From contig NZ_CP109149.1 of the NCBI RefSeq assembly GCF_035920345.1, positions 2,728,001 through 2,792,000 on the forward strand: 64,000 bases of DNA. Direction: 5' to 3'. Positions 1 through 33,651 of the stretch are shown here, piece by piece; the stretch's first letter is position 1; the number at the start of each line of letters is the position of its first letter. The position numbers and the translations under genes are program-made. Origin of the DNA: Nocardia vinacea (GTDB lineage: Bacteria > Actinomycetota > Actinomycetes > Mycobacteriales > Mycobacteriaceae). The notes beneath the pieces are model-generated. The model saw only the letters and a list, made by a program, of their open reading frames with translations. It had not been told where the DNA came from and searched no databases.

Positions 1-23151
<23,151 letters not shown>

Positions 23152-23160
23152 CGTCTAATC

Positions 23161-23168
23161 TCTCCTCG
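23161..23168 (-). promoter_or_regulatory. Ribosome binding site of the NRPS gene
   Basis: On the minus strand the sequence GAGGAGAG lies eight bases upstream of the ATG at 23151. It is the only good Shine-Dalgarno match near the N-terminus and fixes this start. Confidence 0.7.
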
Positions 23169-24204
23169 AATTCCGAGACACAGGGGCAGCGCGCAGCAAA
23201 GACCCCGTCCACGCCCAGGAATTTCCCGTAGTGCATTCTTACTTACAGATGCAATTGCATATGCGCTTCACCGGAGCGGCCATCCCCACTGCGGCCATGC
23301 GCCGGTCGAAGCGAATGACTTCACTAATGGCAACTCGAAGTCGTAGCCGCTCCCCGGTGAAAGCGATATTCAGACGTCGCCGCCTGCAATAGGTACACCA
23401 ACCACCAACCCCCTGTCCCGATCTTCCCGAGCAACTGTGCAACAAGTTCGTCGTAACGGAGTTACGACGATGTGCCGCCCCAAGTGTGTAGACGTCCGGA
23501 AACCCCTGCTCCCGCGAGGTCTATGGCGACCTCGCCGGACCTGTCACGCTATGTACGATATGTCCGTATCAAAAGGATATTTGCTTTGTCGAAGTGGCTG
23601 ATTCCCTCACCCACCTCGGTGCGGGATCGCACTCAAAAGTTGAGCCAGGCCCGGGGGTAGCCACGTCGAACATTATCCTGCCACTTCAAAATACAAGAAG
23701 CTCACACGTCCACGCGCTGAAACTGCGCGCAGGGACCTTCTGCACCAGCGATATATGGAAACCCGTTGCGCCGCACCCATCTAATGCTACTGAACACCGG
23801 CTTTGATGTCTCGCACTCGACGTGAATCGATGAGTTCCGCGGCCGGAAATTGTGATTTGATCGGTCGCGACGCCGAACACCGCCGCACCCGCCGCCCCAA
23901 AAGTCAGATAAATCGTGAGGATGTAATTCGACCCTGTTACCGAGTCGGCCGGCGATTCCGGTGCGGCTGTCAGGTAAAGTACGAGGTTTCAAACTCCAGA
24001 CCTCAAACGCTCCGACAACCGCAGGACCGGTTATTACGAGTCTGGAAGACAAGATTCGTGCTCTGGACGACAGAGCAGCGACCACTCCGCCCGCCGAGTG
24101 ACCGGGACGACCTGACCTCGACGATCTCCGCCCGCCGCGACTGCCTACTGTGTGCGGGTCCACGACGTGAAAACCAACTGCCGCGCCGTCGCGGTCACCG
24201 CCGC
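23169..24204. other. Stretch without a recognisable gene
   Basis: About 1 kb upstream of the NRPS. Only short open frames with no family features and unlike codon use occur here. It has several AT-richer patches (for example 23540-23600) and presumably holds the NRPS promoter, but no clear -35/-10 pair could be assigned. Confidence 0.5.
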
Positions 24205-24639
24205 CTAGCAGGCAGCTCGACGAGAGACCGCTCCGGCAGTATCCGGGATATACACGCGATGATCGGCCCGCCGCCGATCGCCCCGTGTTCTGGTGCGTCT
24301 GCAACGGCTAGGCCCCGGCGGGGCACCCGCCGACGTTCTGCGAGCACTGCGCACCCGGGCCCGCCGCCACCGGATGTCAGCGCCGGCGGCTTGGGTCGGG
24401 GATTGGTTCGCCGCGGCTGCCGTGATCGCACCCCACCTGCGCACCGAACCCGTTGCCGCGCATATGGCTTTCACGTCCCCGACGGCGCGCAGCCGATCGC
24501 AGTAATCGCGCCGCAGCGGCTTCGCACCGACGTCCGCGCCGGGCCGTGAGTCCGAGAAGTAGCCGATGACAACGTCGTATCCCGCATCCTTGATGGCTTG
24601 CCGGTCGATCAGACTCGCAGAGAAGCCCAACAGTTTCAC
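24205..24639 (-). pseudogene. Remnant of a DUF1906 (Rv2525c-like) protein
   Basis: The frame opens with ATG at 24639 and its first 60 or so residues read GFSASLIDRQAIKDAGYDVVIGYFSD and then LRRDYCDRLRAVG-DV (only fragments quoted as motifs). This follows the start of the DUF1906 glycoside-hydrolase-like domain: G-D-S, an AIKxAGY block, a YxS block, then an ExxxLRxAG block. After about residue 70 similarity is lost, and a fragment that could be the next piece of the domain (GGGPIIAC) appears in another frame near 24260. I read it as a frameshifted, truncated gene, but the match is short. Confidence 0.4.
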
Positions 24640-24750
24640 TGCCCCGCCTCCTCCTTGTGGTGAGTGCTGCCGAACCGCGCCCCGGGCAGGGAATGCGTAG
24701 TCTGCCCAAGAGCGCGGTTCGGCGTCATCCAGTGCATGGGCGTCAGCCGC

Positions 24751-24762
24751 CCGGGCGCCCGG
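24751..24762. terminator. Palindrome right after the IPT/TIG stop codon
   Basis: The perfect 12-base palindrome CCGGGCGCCCGG directly follows the stop codon (24763-24765, minus strand). It could form a short GC stem, but has almost no loop and no T-tract, so the assignment as a terminator is weak. Confidence 0.25.
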
Positions 24763-27700
24763 TCAGACGTAGATGTAGGACACCCCGTTGCTGGTTCCAC
24801 CCGCGGTGGTGGCAGTGACCTGCACCGTCCCGGCCGCACCCGCAGGGGCGACGGCCGTGATCTGGATGGCGGAGTCCACGGTGAACGAGGTTGCCGGTGT
24901 GGCACCGAAGTCGACCGCCGTGGCTCCCGTCAGATCTGTTCCGGTAAGGACCACCGTTGTTCCACCGGCTGCCGGACCCGTATTCGGGACGACCGTAGTG
25001 AGCGTCGGTACCGTGATGTAGGTGTAGCCGACACCGTTGCTGGTTCCGCCCGCGGTGGTGGCGGTGACTTGCACCGTCCCCGTGCCAGCGGGCGCGACCG
25101 CCGTGATCTGCGTAGCAGAGTCCACGGTGAACGAGATCGCCGGTGTAGCACCGAAGTCGACCGCGGTAGCTGCGGTCAGATTCGTCCCGGTAAGGACCAC
25201 CGTTGTTCCACCGGCCACCGACCCCACGTTCGGAACCACTGCGGTCAGGGTGGGGACAGCAACATAGGTGTAGGAGACACCGTTACTGGTTCCACCCGCA
25301 GTGGTGGCGGTCACCTGCACCGTCCCAGCCGACCCCGCTGGGGTGAGGGCCGTGATCTGGGTGTCGGAGTTGGCGGTGAACAAGGTCGCCGGTATCGCAC
25401 CGAAGGTGACCCCGGTGGTTCCGGTCAAACCTGTTCCCGTGATCACAACCACTGTCCCACCGCTTACCGGCCCTGAACTGGGAGTGATGCCGCTCAGGGT
25501 GGGGACCGCGACATAGGTGTAGCCGACACCGTTACTGGTTCCACCGCCGGTGGTAGCGGTGACCTGCACCGTCCCGGTTCCAGCAGGGGTAACGGCGGTG
25601 ATCTGGGTGGCAGAATCCACCGTGAACGAGGTTGCCGGTGTGGCACCGAAGTTGACCGCGGTGGTTCCGGTCAAACCTGTTCCCGTGATCACAACCACCG
25701 TCCCACCGCTTACCGGCCCTGAACTGGGAGTGATGGCGCTCAGGGTGGGGACCGCGACATAGGTGTAAGAGACACCGTTACTGGTCCCACCCGCAGTGGT
25801 GACGGTGACCTGCACCGTTCCGGCCGCACCCGCGGGGACGAGGGCCGTGATCTGGGTGTCGGAGTTGACAGCGAACAAGATCGCCGGAATCGCGCCGAAA
25901 GTGACCCCGGTGGCTCCGGTCAAACCTGTTCCCGTGATCACAACCACCGTCCCACCGGTTGCCGGCCCTGAACTGGGAGTGATGCCGCTCAGGGTGGGGA
26001 CAGCGACATAGGTGTAGCCGACACCGTTACTGGTTCCACCCGCGGTAGTGACGGTGACCTGCACCGTCCCCGTACCGGCAGGCGCGACCGCCGTGATCTG
26101 CGTGGCAGAGTCCACCGTAAACGAAATCGCCGGTGTGGCACCGAAAGTCACCGCTGTCGCCCCGGTCAGGTTCGTCCCGGTGAGGACGACCGTTGTTCCA
26201 CCGGCCACCGATCCCACGTTCGGAACGACCGTGGTCAGGGTGGGGACCGCAACATAGGTGTAGCCGACACCGTTACTGGTCCCGCCCACAGTGGTGACGG
26301 TGACCTGCACCGTCCCCGTACCGGCGGGCGCGACCGCCGTGATCTGGGTGGCAGAGTCCACAGTGAACGAGATCGCCGGGGTGGCACCGAAGTCGACCGC
26401 GGTAGCTGCGGTCAGATTCGTCCCGGTCAAAACAACCGTTGTTCCGCCGGCCACCGGACCCACGCTCGGAACCACCGTGGTCAGGATGGGGACAGCAACA
26501 TAGGTGTAAGAGACACCGTTACTGGTCCCACCGGCGGTGGTAGCGGTGACCTGCACCGTCCCAGCCGCACCCGCAGGGGCGACGGCCGTGATCTGGGTGG
26601 CAGAGTCCACAGTGAACGAAGTCGCCGGTGTGGCACCGAAACTCACCGCCGTGGCCGCGGTCAAATTCGTCCCGGTCAGAACCACCGTTGTTCCGCCAGC
26701 CACCGGACCCGCATTCGGAACGACCGTGGTCAAAGTAGGGACAGCAACATAGGTGTAGCCGACACCGTTACTGGTCCCACCGGCGGTAGTGACGGTGACC
26801 TGCACGGTTCCTGTGCCGGCGGGGGCGACCGCCGTGATCTGGGTGGCAGAGTCCACCGTGAACGAGATCGCCGGGGTGGCACCGAAGTCGACCGCGGTAG
26901 CTGCGGTCAGGCTCGTCCCGGTCAAAACAACCGTTGTTCCACCGGCCACCGATCCCACGTTCGGAACGACCGTGGTCAGGGTGGGGACAGCAACATAGGT
27001 GTAGCCGACACCGTTACTGGTTCCACCCGCAGTGGTGACGGTGACCTGCACGGTTCCTGTGCCGGCAGGCGCGACCGCCGTGATCTGGGTGGCAGAGTCC
27101 ACCGTGAACGAAATCGCCGGGGTGGCACCGAAGTCGACCGCGGTAGCTGCGGTCAGATTCGTCCCGGTCAAAACAACCGTTGTTCCACCGGCCACCGGAC
27201 CCACATTCGGAACGACCGTGGTCAAAGTGGGGACCGCAACATAGGTGTAGCCGACACCGTTACTGGTCCCACCCGCAGTGGTGACGGTGACCTGCACCGT
27301 CCCCGTACCGGCAGGCGCGACCGCCGTGATCTGGGTGGCAGAGTCCACCGTAAACGAGATCGCCGGGGTGGCACCGAAGTCGACCGCGGTAGCTGCGGTC
27401 AGATTCGTCCCGGTCAAAACAACCGTTGTTCCACCGGCCACCGGACCCACGCTCGGAACGACCGTGGTCAAAGTGGGGACAGCAACATAGGTGTAGCCGA
27501 CACCGTTACTGGTTCCACCGGCGGTAGTGACGGTGACTTGCACGGTTCCTGTGCCGGCGGGGGCGACCGCCGTGATCTGGGTGGCAGAGTCGACCGTGAA
27601 CGAGATCGCCGGGGTGGCACCGAAGTCGACCGCCGTGGCTCCTGTCAGGTTTGTTCCGGTCAGGATGACTGTTGTTCCGCCAGCCACCGGACCCGCATTC

Positions 27701-30700
27701 GGAACGACCGTGGTCAAAGTGGGGACCGCAACATAGGTGTAGCCGACACCGTTACTGGTCCCACCGGCGGTAGTGACGGTGACCTGCACGGTTCCTGTGC
27801 CGGCGGGGGCGACCGCCGTGATCTGGGTGGCAGAGTCCACCGTGAACGAGATCGCCGGGGTGGCACCGAAGTCGACCGCGGTAGCTGCGGTCAGGCTCGT
27901 CCCGGTCAAAACAACCGTTGTTCCGCCAGCCACCGGACCCACATTCGGAACGACCGTGGTCAAAGTGGGGACCGCAACATAGGTGTAGCCGACACCGTTA
28001 CTGGTTCCACCCGCAGTGGTGACGGTGACCTGCACGGTTCCTGTGCCGGCGGGCGCGACCGCCGTGATCTGGGTGGCAGAGTCCACCGTGAACGAGATCG
28101 CCGGGGTGGCACCGAAGTCGACCGCGGTAGCTGCGGTCAGATTCGTCCCGGTCAAAACAACCGTTGTTCCACCGGCCACCGGACCCGCATTCGGAACGAC
28201 CGTGGTCAAAGTGGGGACCGCAACATAGGTGTAGCCGACACCGTTACTGGTCCCACCCGCAGTGGTGACGGTGACCTGCACCGTCCCCGTACCGGCGGGC
28301 GCGACCGCCGTGATCTGGGTGGCAGAGTCCACAGTGAACGAAGTCGCCGGGGTGGCACCGAAGTCGACCGCGGTAGCTGCGGTCAGATTCGTCCCGGTCA
28401 GAACAACCGTTGTTCCACCGGCCACCGGACCCACGCTCGGAACGACCGTGGTCAAAGTGGGGACAGCAACATAGGTGTAGCCGACACCGTTACTGGTTCC
28501 ACCGGCGGTAGTGACGGTGACTTGCACGGTTCCTGTGCCGGCGGGGGCGACCGCCGTGATCTGGGTGGCAGAGTCGACCGTGAACGAGATCGCCGGGGTG
28601 GCACCGAAGTCGACCGCCGTGGCTCCTGTCAGGTTTGTTCCGGTCAGGATGACTGTTGTTCCGCCAGCCACCGGACCCGCATTCGGAACGACCGTGGTCA
28701 AAGTGGGGACCGCAACATAGGTGTAGCCGACACCGTTACTGGTCCCACCGGCGGTAGTGACGGTGACCTGCACCGTCCCAGCCGCACCCGCAGGGACGAC
28801 GGCCGTGATCTGGGTGGCAGAGTCCACCGTAAACGAGATCGCCGGTGTAACACCAAAAGTCACCGCCGTCGCTCCGGTCAGGCTCGTCCCGGTCAGGACA
28901 ACCGTCGTCCCACCGGCCACCGGACCCACGCTCGGAACCACCGTGGTCAGAGTGGGGACAGCAACATAGGTGTAAGAGACACCGTTACTGGTTCCACCCG
29001 CCGTGGTGACGGTGACCTGCACCGTCCCCGTACCAGCGGGTGCGACCGCCGTGATCTGGGTGGCAGAGTCCACGGTGAACGAAGTCGCCGGGGTGCCGCC
29101 GAAAGTCACCGCCGTGGCCGCGGTCAAATTCGTCCCGGTGAGGACGACCGTCGTCCCACCGGCCACCGGACCCACATTCGGAACGACCGTGGTCAGAGTG
29201 GGGACAGCAACATAGGTGTAAGAGACACCGTTACTGGTTCCACCGGCGGTAGTGACGGTGACCTGCACCGTCCCCGTACCCGCGGGCGCGACCGCCGTGA
29301 TCTGGGTGGCAGAGTTCACCGTGAACGAGATCGCCGGTGTGGCACCGAAGTCGACCGCCGTGGCCGCGGTCAAATTCGTCCCAGTCAGAACCACCGTCGT
29401 CCCGCCAGCCACCGGACCCACGCTCGGAACGACCGTGGTCAAAGTAGGGACAGCAACATAGGTGTAGCCGACACCGTTACTGGTCCCACCCGCGGTAGTG
29501 GCAGTGACCTGCACCGTCCCCGTACCGGCGGGCGCGACCGCCGTGATCTGGGTGGCAGAGTCCACAGTGAACGAAGTCGCCGGTGTAACACCGAAAGTCA
29601 CCGCCGTGGCCCCGGTCAAATTCGTCCCGGTCAGAACAACCGTTGTTCCACCAGCCACCGGACCCACGCTCGGAACGACCGTGGTCAAAGTGGGGACAGC
29701 AACATAGGTGTAGCCGACACCATTACTGGTTCCACCCGCGGTAGTGACGGTGACCTGCACCGTCCCAGCCGATCCCGCGGGCGCGACCGCCGTGATCTGC
29801 GTAGCAGAGTCCACCGTGAACGAAGTCGCCGGGGTGGCACCGAAGTCGACCGCCGTGGCTCCTGTCAGGTTTGTTCCGGTCAGAACCACCGTCGTCCCAC
29901 CGGCCACCGGACCCGCATTCGGAACGACCGTGGTCAAAGTAGGGACAGCAACATAGGTGTAAGAGACACCATTGCTGGTCCCACCCGCAGTGGTGACGGT
30001 GACCTGCACCGTCCCCGTACCAGCGGGCGCGACCGCCGTGATCTGGGTGGCAGAGTCCACCGTGAACGAGATCGCCGGGGTGGCACCGAAGTCGACCGCC
30101 GTGGCTCCTGTCAGGTTTGTTCCGGTCAGGATGACTGTTGTTCCACCGGCCACCGGACCCACGCTCGGAACGACCGTGGTCAGAGTGGGGACAGCAACAT
30201 AGGTGTAAGAGACACCGTTACTGGTTCCACCGGCCGTGGTAGCGGTGACCTGCACCGTCCCAGCCGCACCCGCAGGGGCGACGGCCGTGATCTGGGTGGC
30301 AGAGTCCACGGTGAACGAAGTCGCCGGGGTGCCGCCGAAAGTCACCGCCGTGGCCGCGGTCAAATTCGTCCCGGTGAGGACGACCGTTGTTCCACCGGCC
30401 ACCGGACCCGCATTCGGAACGACCGTGGTCAGGGTGGGGACCGCAACATAGGTGTAGCCGACACCGTTACTGGTTCCACCGTCGGTAGTGACGGTGACCT
30501 GCACCGTCCCAGCCGATCCCGCGGGCGCGACCGCCGTGATCTGCGTAGCAGAGTTCACCGTGAACGAGATCGCCGGTGTGGCACCGAAGTTGACCGCCGT
30601 GGCCGCGGTCAGGTTCGTCCCGGTCAGGACAACCGTTGTTCCACCGGCCACCGGACCCGCATTCGGAACGACCGTGGTCAGAGTGGGGACAGCGACATAG

Positions 30701-33651
30701 GTGTAGCCGACACCGTTACTGGTTCCACCGGCGGTAGTGACGGTGACCTGCACCGTCCCAGCCGCACCCGCAGGGACGACGGCCGTGATCTGGGTGGCAG
30801 AGTCCACCGTAAACGAGATCGCCGGTGTGGCACCGAAGTTGACCGCCGTGGCCGCGGTCAGGCTCGTCCCGGTCAGGACAACCGTCGTCCCACCGGCCAC
30901 CGGACCCACATTCGGAACGACCGTGGTCAGGATGGGGACAGCAACATAGGTGTAAGAGACACCGTTACTGGTTCCCCCCGCAGTGGTGACGGTGACCTGC
31001 ACCGTCCCAGCCGCACCCGCGGGCGCGACCGCCGTGATCTGCGTAGCAGAGTTCACCGTGAACGAGATCGCCGGTGTGGCACCGAAGTCGACCGCCGTGG
31101 CCGCGGTCAAATTCGTCCCGGTCAAAACCACCGTCGTCCCGCCGGCCACCGGACCCACGCTCGGAACGACCGTGGTCAAAGTAGGGACAGCAACATAGGT
31201 GTAGCCGACACCGTTACTGGTCCCACCCGCGGTAGTGGCAGTGACCTGCACCGTCCCCGTACCGGCAGGCGCGACCGCCGTGATCTGCGTGGCAGAGTCC
31301 ACAGTGAACGAAGTCGCCGGTGTAACACCGAAACTCACCGCCGTGGCCCCGGTCAAATTCGTCCCGGTCAAAACAACCGTTGTTCCACCAGCCACCGGAC
31401 CCACATTCGGAACCACCGTGGTCAAAGTGGGAACTGCGACATAGGTGTAGCCGACACCATTGCTGGTCCCACCGGCGGTAGTGGCAGTGACCTGCACCGT
31501 CCCCGTACCGCCGGGCGCGACCGCCGTGATCTGGGTAGCGGAGTTCACAGTGAACGAGATCGCCGGTGTGGCACCGAAGGTGACCGCCGTCGCCCCGGTC
31601 AAATTCGTCCCGGTCAGAACAACCGTCGTCCCACCGGCCACCGGACCCACATTCGGAACCACCGTGGTCAAAGTAGGGACAGCAACATAGGTGTAAGAGA
31701 CACCATTGCTGGTCCCACCCGCAGTGGTGACGGTGACCTGCACCGTCCCCGTACCAGCGGGTGCGACGGCCGTGATCTGGGTGGCGGAGTTCACGGTGAA
31801 CGAAGTCGCCGGGGTAACACCAAAAGTCACCGCCGTGGCCCCGGTCAAATTCGTCCCGGTCAAAACAACCGTTGTTCCACCAGCCACCGGACCCACATTC
31901 GGAACCACCGTGGTCAAAGTAGGGACAGCAACATAGGTGTAGCCGACACCGTTACTGGTTCCACCAGCGGTAGTGACGGTGACTTGCACGGTTCCTGTGC
32001 CGGCGGGTGCGACTGCGGTGATCTGGGTGGCGGAGTTCACGGTGAACGAGATCGCCGGGGTAACACCAAAAGTCACCGCCGTGGCCGCGGTCAGGTTCGT
32101 CCCGGTCAGGACAACCGTTGTTCCACCGGCCACCGGACCCGCATTCGGAACGACCGTGGTCAGGGTGGGGACAGCAACATAGGTGTAAGAGACACCGTTA
32201 CTGGTCCCACCGGCCGTGGTGACGGTGACCTGCACGGTCCCGGCTGCACCGGCAGGCGCGACCGCCGTGATCTGGGTGGCGGAGTTCACCGTGAACGAAG
32301 TCGCCGGTGTGGCACCGAATTTGACCGCCGTGGCCGCGGTCAGGTTCGTCCCGGTCAGGACAACCGTTGTTCCACCGGCCACCGGACCCGCATTCGGAAC
32401 GACCGTGGTCAAAGTGGGGACCGCAACGTAGGTGTAGCCGACACCGTTACTGGTTCCACCGGCGGTAGTGACGGTGACCTGCACCGTCCCCGTACCGGCT
32501 GGCGCGACCGCCGTGATCTGCGTAGCAGAGTTCACCGTGAACGAAGTCGCCGGTGTGGCACCGAATTTGACCGCCGTGGCCGCGGTCAGGTTCGTCCCGG
32601 TCAGGACAACCGTCGTCCCACCGGCCACCGGACCCGCATTCGGAACGACCGTGGTCAAAGTAGGGACCGCAACATAGGTGTAAGAGACACCGTTACTGGT
32701 CCCACCCGCAGTAGTGACGGTGACCTGCACCGTCCCCGTACCGGCTGGCGCGACCGCCGTGATCTGCGTAGCAGAGTTCACCGTGAACGAAGTCGCCGGT
32801 GTAGCACCGAATTTGACCGCGGAGGCAGTGGATAGCCCCGTCCCGGTGAGGACGACCGTCGTCCCGCCGACCACTGGTCCTGAACTGGGAGTGATGCTGG
32901 TCAGGGCGGGAACCCCGGCATAGGTGTAGGAGACCCCGTTGCTGGGACCACCCGAGCCAGTGACGGTGACCTGCACCGTGCCCGTCCCTGGAGGTGCGAT
33001 CGCAGTGAGCTGCGTACTGGAATTCACGGTGAAGGTGGTAGCGGTGGTGCCGAACCGCACGGTGAGGGGGCCGGTGAACTCGGTGCCGGTCACCGTGACA
33101 CTGTTACCTCCCGAGGCGGGCCCCGCAGTCGGAGAGATGGACGTGATGGTGGGTACGACGACATAGATATAGGTCGCCCCGTTGCTGGTTCCGCCCGGGG
33201 CGGTGACGGTGATCTGCACAATGCCGGTTCCGGCAGGAGCGACAGCCGTGATCTGCGTGTTCGAGACGACAGTGAAGGAGGTTGCCGCCGTACCACCGAA
33301 GCTGACCGCTGTGACACCAGACAGATTGGTGCCGGTGAGGGTGACCGTGTTCCCGCCAGTGGTGGGCCCCTGAGTTGGACTCACGCTGGTCAGGGAAGGA
33401 ACCGGGAGATAAGTGTAGGAAACACCGTTACTGATACCACCACCCGACGTGGTGACGGTGACCTGCACCGTACCTGTTCCGGGAGGGGCGATGGCCGTGA
33501 TCTGCGTGGGAGAGTTCACCGTGAAAGTGGTTGCCACCGTGCCGAACTTCACGGTGGTGACGATGGGGACGAACCCGGTGCCGGTAATCGTGACACTGGT
33601 ATTCCCCGAGGCAGGCCCCGCCGTGGGAGAGATGGACGTGATGGTTGGCAT
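24763..33651 (-). CDS. Giant IPT/TIG repeat protein, 2962 aa
   Basis: The protein is built almost wholly from about 36 copies of an 82-83-residue IPT/TIG (immunoglobulin-like) unit. Each copy runs from VPTLTTVVPNxGPVAGGTTV through a T/DFGxTPAxSFTV block to TAGGTSNGVxYTYV. The first three and a few late copies are the most divergent; the central ones are near-identical. There is no signal peptide, membrane segment, LPxTG motif or catalytic domain, and it begins directly with the first repeat (MPTITSISPTAGPASG). IPT/TIG folds usually occur in extracellular or surface proteins, so the lack of an export signal is odd; export by another route or a cytoplasmic role are both open. The ATG at 33651 is preceded by GAAGGAAG at a normal distance. 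Identification as IPT/TIG is strong; the function is unknown. Confidence 0.85.
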   Translation of the reverse strand: MPTITSISPTAGPASGNTSVTITGTGFVPIVTTVKFGTVATTFTVNSPTQITAIAPPGTGTVQVTVTTSGGGISNGVSYTYLPVPSLTSVSPTQGPTTGGNTVTLTGTNLSGVTAVSFGGTAATSFTVVSNTQITAVAPAGTGIVQITVTAPGGTSNGATYIYVVVPTITSISPTAGPASGGNSVTVTGTEFTGPLTVRFGTTATTFTVNSSTQLTAIAPPGTGTVQVTVTGSGGPSNGVSYTYAGVPALTSITPSSGPVVGGTTVVLTGTGLSTASAVKFGATPATSFTVNSATQITAVAPAGTGTVQVTVTTAGGTSNGVSYTYVAVPTLTTVVPNAGPVAGGTTVVLTGTNLTAATAVKFGATPATSFTVNSATQITAVAPAGTGTVQVTVTTAGGTSNGVGYTYVAVPTLTTVVPNAGPVAGGTTVVLTGTNLTAATAVKFGATPATSFTVNSATQITAVAPAGAAGTVQVTVTTAGGTSNGVSYTYVAVPTLTTVVPNAGPVAGGTTVVLTGTNLTAATAVTFGVTPAISFTVNSATQITAVAPAGTGTVQVTVTTAGGTSNGVGYTYVAVPTLTTVVPNVGPVAGGTTVVLTGTNLTGATAVTFGVTPATSFTVNSATQITAVAPAGTGTVQVTVTTAGGTSNGVSYTYVAVPTLTTVVPNVGPVAGGTTVVLTGTNLTGATAVTFGATPAISFTVNSATQITAVAPGGTGTVQVTATTAGGTSNGVGYTYVAVPTLTTVVPNVGPVAGGTTVVLTGTNLTGATAVSFGVTPATSFTVDSATQITAVAPAGTGTVQVTATTAGGTSNGVGYTYVAVPTLTTVVPSVGPVAGGTTVVLTGTNLTAATAVDFGATPAISFTVNSATQITAVAPAGAAGTVQVTVTTAGGTSNGVSYTYVAVPILTTVVPNVGPVAGGTTVVLTGTSLTAATAVNFGATPAISFTVDSATQITAVVPAGAAGTVQVTVTTAGGTSNGVGYTYVAVPTLTTVVPNAGPVAGGTTVVLTGTNLTAATAVNFGATPAISFTVNSATQITAVAPAGSAGTVQVTVTTDGGTSNGVGYTYVAVPTLTTVVPNAGPVAGGTTVVLTGTNLTAATAVTFGGTPATSFTVDSATQITAVAPAGAAGTVQVTATTAGGTSNGVSYTYVAVPTLTTVVPSVGPVAGGTTVILTGTNLTGATAVDFGATPAISFTVDSATQITAVAPAGTGTVQVTVTTAGGTSNGVSYTYVAVPTLTTVVPNAGPVAGGTTVVLTGTNLTGATAVDFGATPATSFTVDSATQITAVAPAGSAGTVQVTVTTAGGTSNGVGYTYVAVPTLTTVVPSVGPVAGGTTVVLTGTNLTGATAVTFGVTPATSFTVDSATQITAVAPAGTGTVQVTATTAGGTSNGVGYTYVAVPTLTTVVPSVGPVAGGTTVVLTGTNLTAATAVDFGATPAISFTVNSATQITAVAPAGTGTVQVTVTTAGGTSNGVSYTYVAVPTLTTVVPNVGPVAGGTTVVLTGTNLTAATAVTFGGTPATSFTVDSATQITAVAPAGTGTVQVTVTTAGGTSNGVSYTYVAVPTLTTVVPSVGPVAGGTTVVLTGTSLTGATAVTFGVTPAISFTVDSATQITAVVPAGAAGTVQVTVTTAGGTSNGVGYTYVAVPTLTTVVPNAGPVAGGTTVILTGTNLTGATAVDFGATPAISFTVDSATQITAVAPAGTGTVQVTVTTAGGTSNGVGYTYVAVPTLTTVVPSVGPVAGGTTVVLTGTNLTAATAVDFGATPATSFTVDSATQITAVAPAGTGTVQVTVTTAGGTSNGVGYTYVAVPTLTTVVPNAGPVAGGTTVVLTGTNLTAATAVDFGATPAISFTVDSATQITAVAPAGTGTVQVTVTTAGGTSNGVGYTYVAVPTLTTVVPNVGPVAGGTTVVLTGTSLTAATAVDFGATPAISFTVDSATQITAVAPAGTGTVQVTVTTAGGTSNGVGYTYVAVPTLTTVVPNAGPVAGGTTVILTGTNLTGATAVDFGATPAISFTVDSATQITAVAPAGTGTVQVTVTTAGGTSNGVGYTYVAVPTLTTVVPSVGPVAGGTTVVLTGTNLTAATAVDFGATPAISFTVDSATQITAVAPAGTGTVQVTVTTAGGTSNGVGYTYVAVPTLTTVVPNVGPVAGGTTVVLTGTNLTAATAVDFGATPAISFTVDSATQITAVAPAGTGTVQVTVTTAGGTSNGVGYTYVAVPTLTTVVPNVGSVAGGTTVVLTGTSLTAATAVDFGATPAISFTVDSATQITAVAPAGTGTVQVTVTTAGGTSNGVGYTYVAVPTLTTVVPNAGPVAGGTTVVLTGTNLTAATAVSFGATPATSFTVDSATQITAVAPAGAAGTVQVTATTAGGTSNGVSYTYVAVPILTTVVPSVGPVAGGTTVVLTGTNLTAATAVDFGATPAISFTVDSATQITAVAPAGTGTVQVTVTTVGGTSNGVGYTYVAVPTLTTVVPNVGSVAGGTTVVLTGTNLTGATAVTFGATPAISFTVDSATQITAVAPAGTGTVQVTVTTAGGTSNGVGYTYVAVPTLSGITPSSGPATGGTVVVITGTGLTGATGVTFGAIPAILFAVNSDTQITALVPAGAAGTVQVTVTTAGGTSNGVSYTYVAVPTLSAITPSSGPVSGGTVVVITGTGLTGTTAVNFGATPATSFTVDSATQITAVTPAGTGTVQVTATTGGGTSNGVGYTYVAVPTLSGITPSSGPVSGGTVVVITGTGLTGTTGVTFGAIPATLFTANSDTQITALTPAGSAGTVQVTATTAGGTSNGVSYTYVAVPTLTAVVPNVGSVAGGTTVVLTGTNLTAATAVDFGATPAISFTVDSATQITAVAPAGTGTVQVTATTAGGTSNGVGYTYITVPTLTTVVPNTGPAAGGTTVVLTGTDLTGATAVDFGATPATSFTVDSAIQITAVAPAGAAGTVQVTATTAGGTSNGVSYIYV
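24790..33400. repeat. 246/249-bp coding tandem repeat array
   Basis: A DNA tandem repeat of 246 or 249 bp underlies the IPT/TIG protein. The 3-bp length difference comes from PAGTGTV versus PAGAAGTV (or PAGSAGTV) variants. Landmarks such as the reverse complement of TACACCTATGT recur once per unit across the array. Central copies differ by a few bases each, as expected from repeated unequal crossing-over or gene conversion. The periodicity also keeps antisense frames open, creating long spurious ORFs on the plus strand. Confidence 0.9.

Noticed and set aside
27538-32835. 1765-codon open frame on the plus strand over the TIG repeats
   Set aside because: It is antisense to the IPT/TIG gene and open only because the 246/249-bp repeat lacks stops in that frame. 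The translation (repeated RGSDRRDLGGRVHRERDRR-like) is an artefact.
24790-33400. Regular repeats that could be mistaken for a CRISPR array
   Set aside because: The unit is 246/249 bp, fully coding and without spacers.
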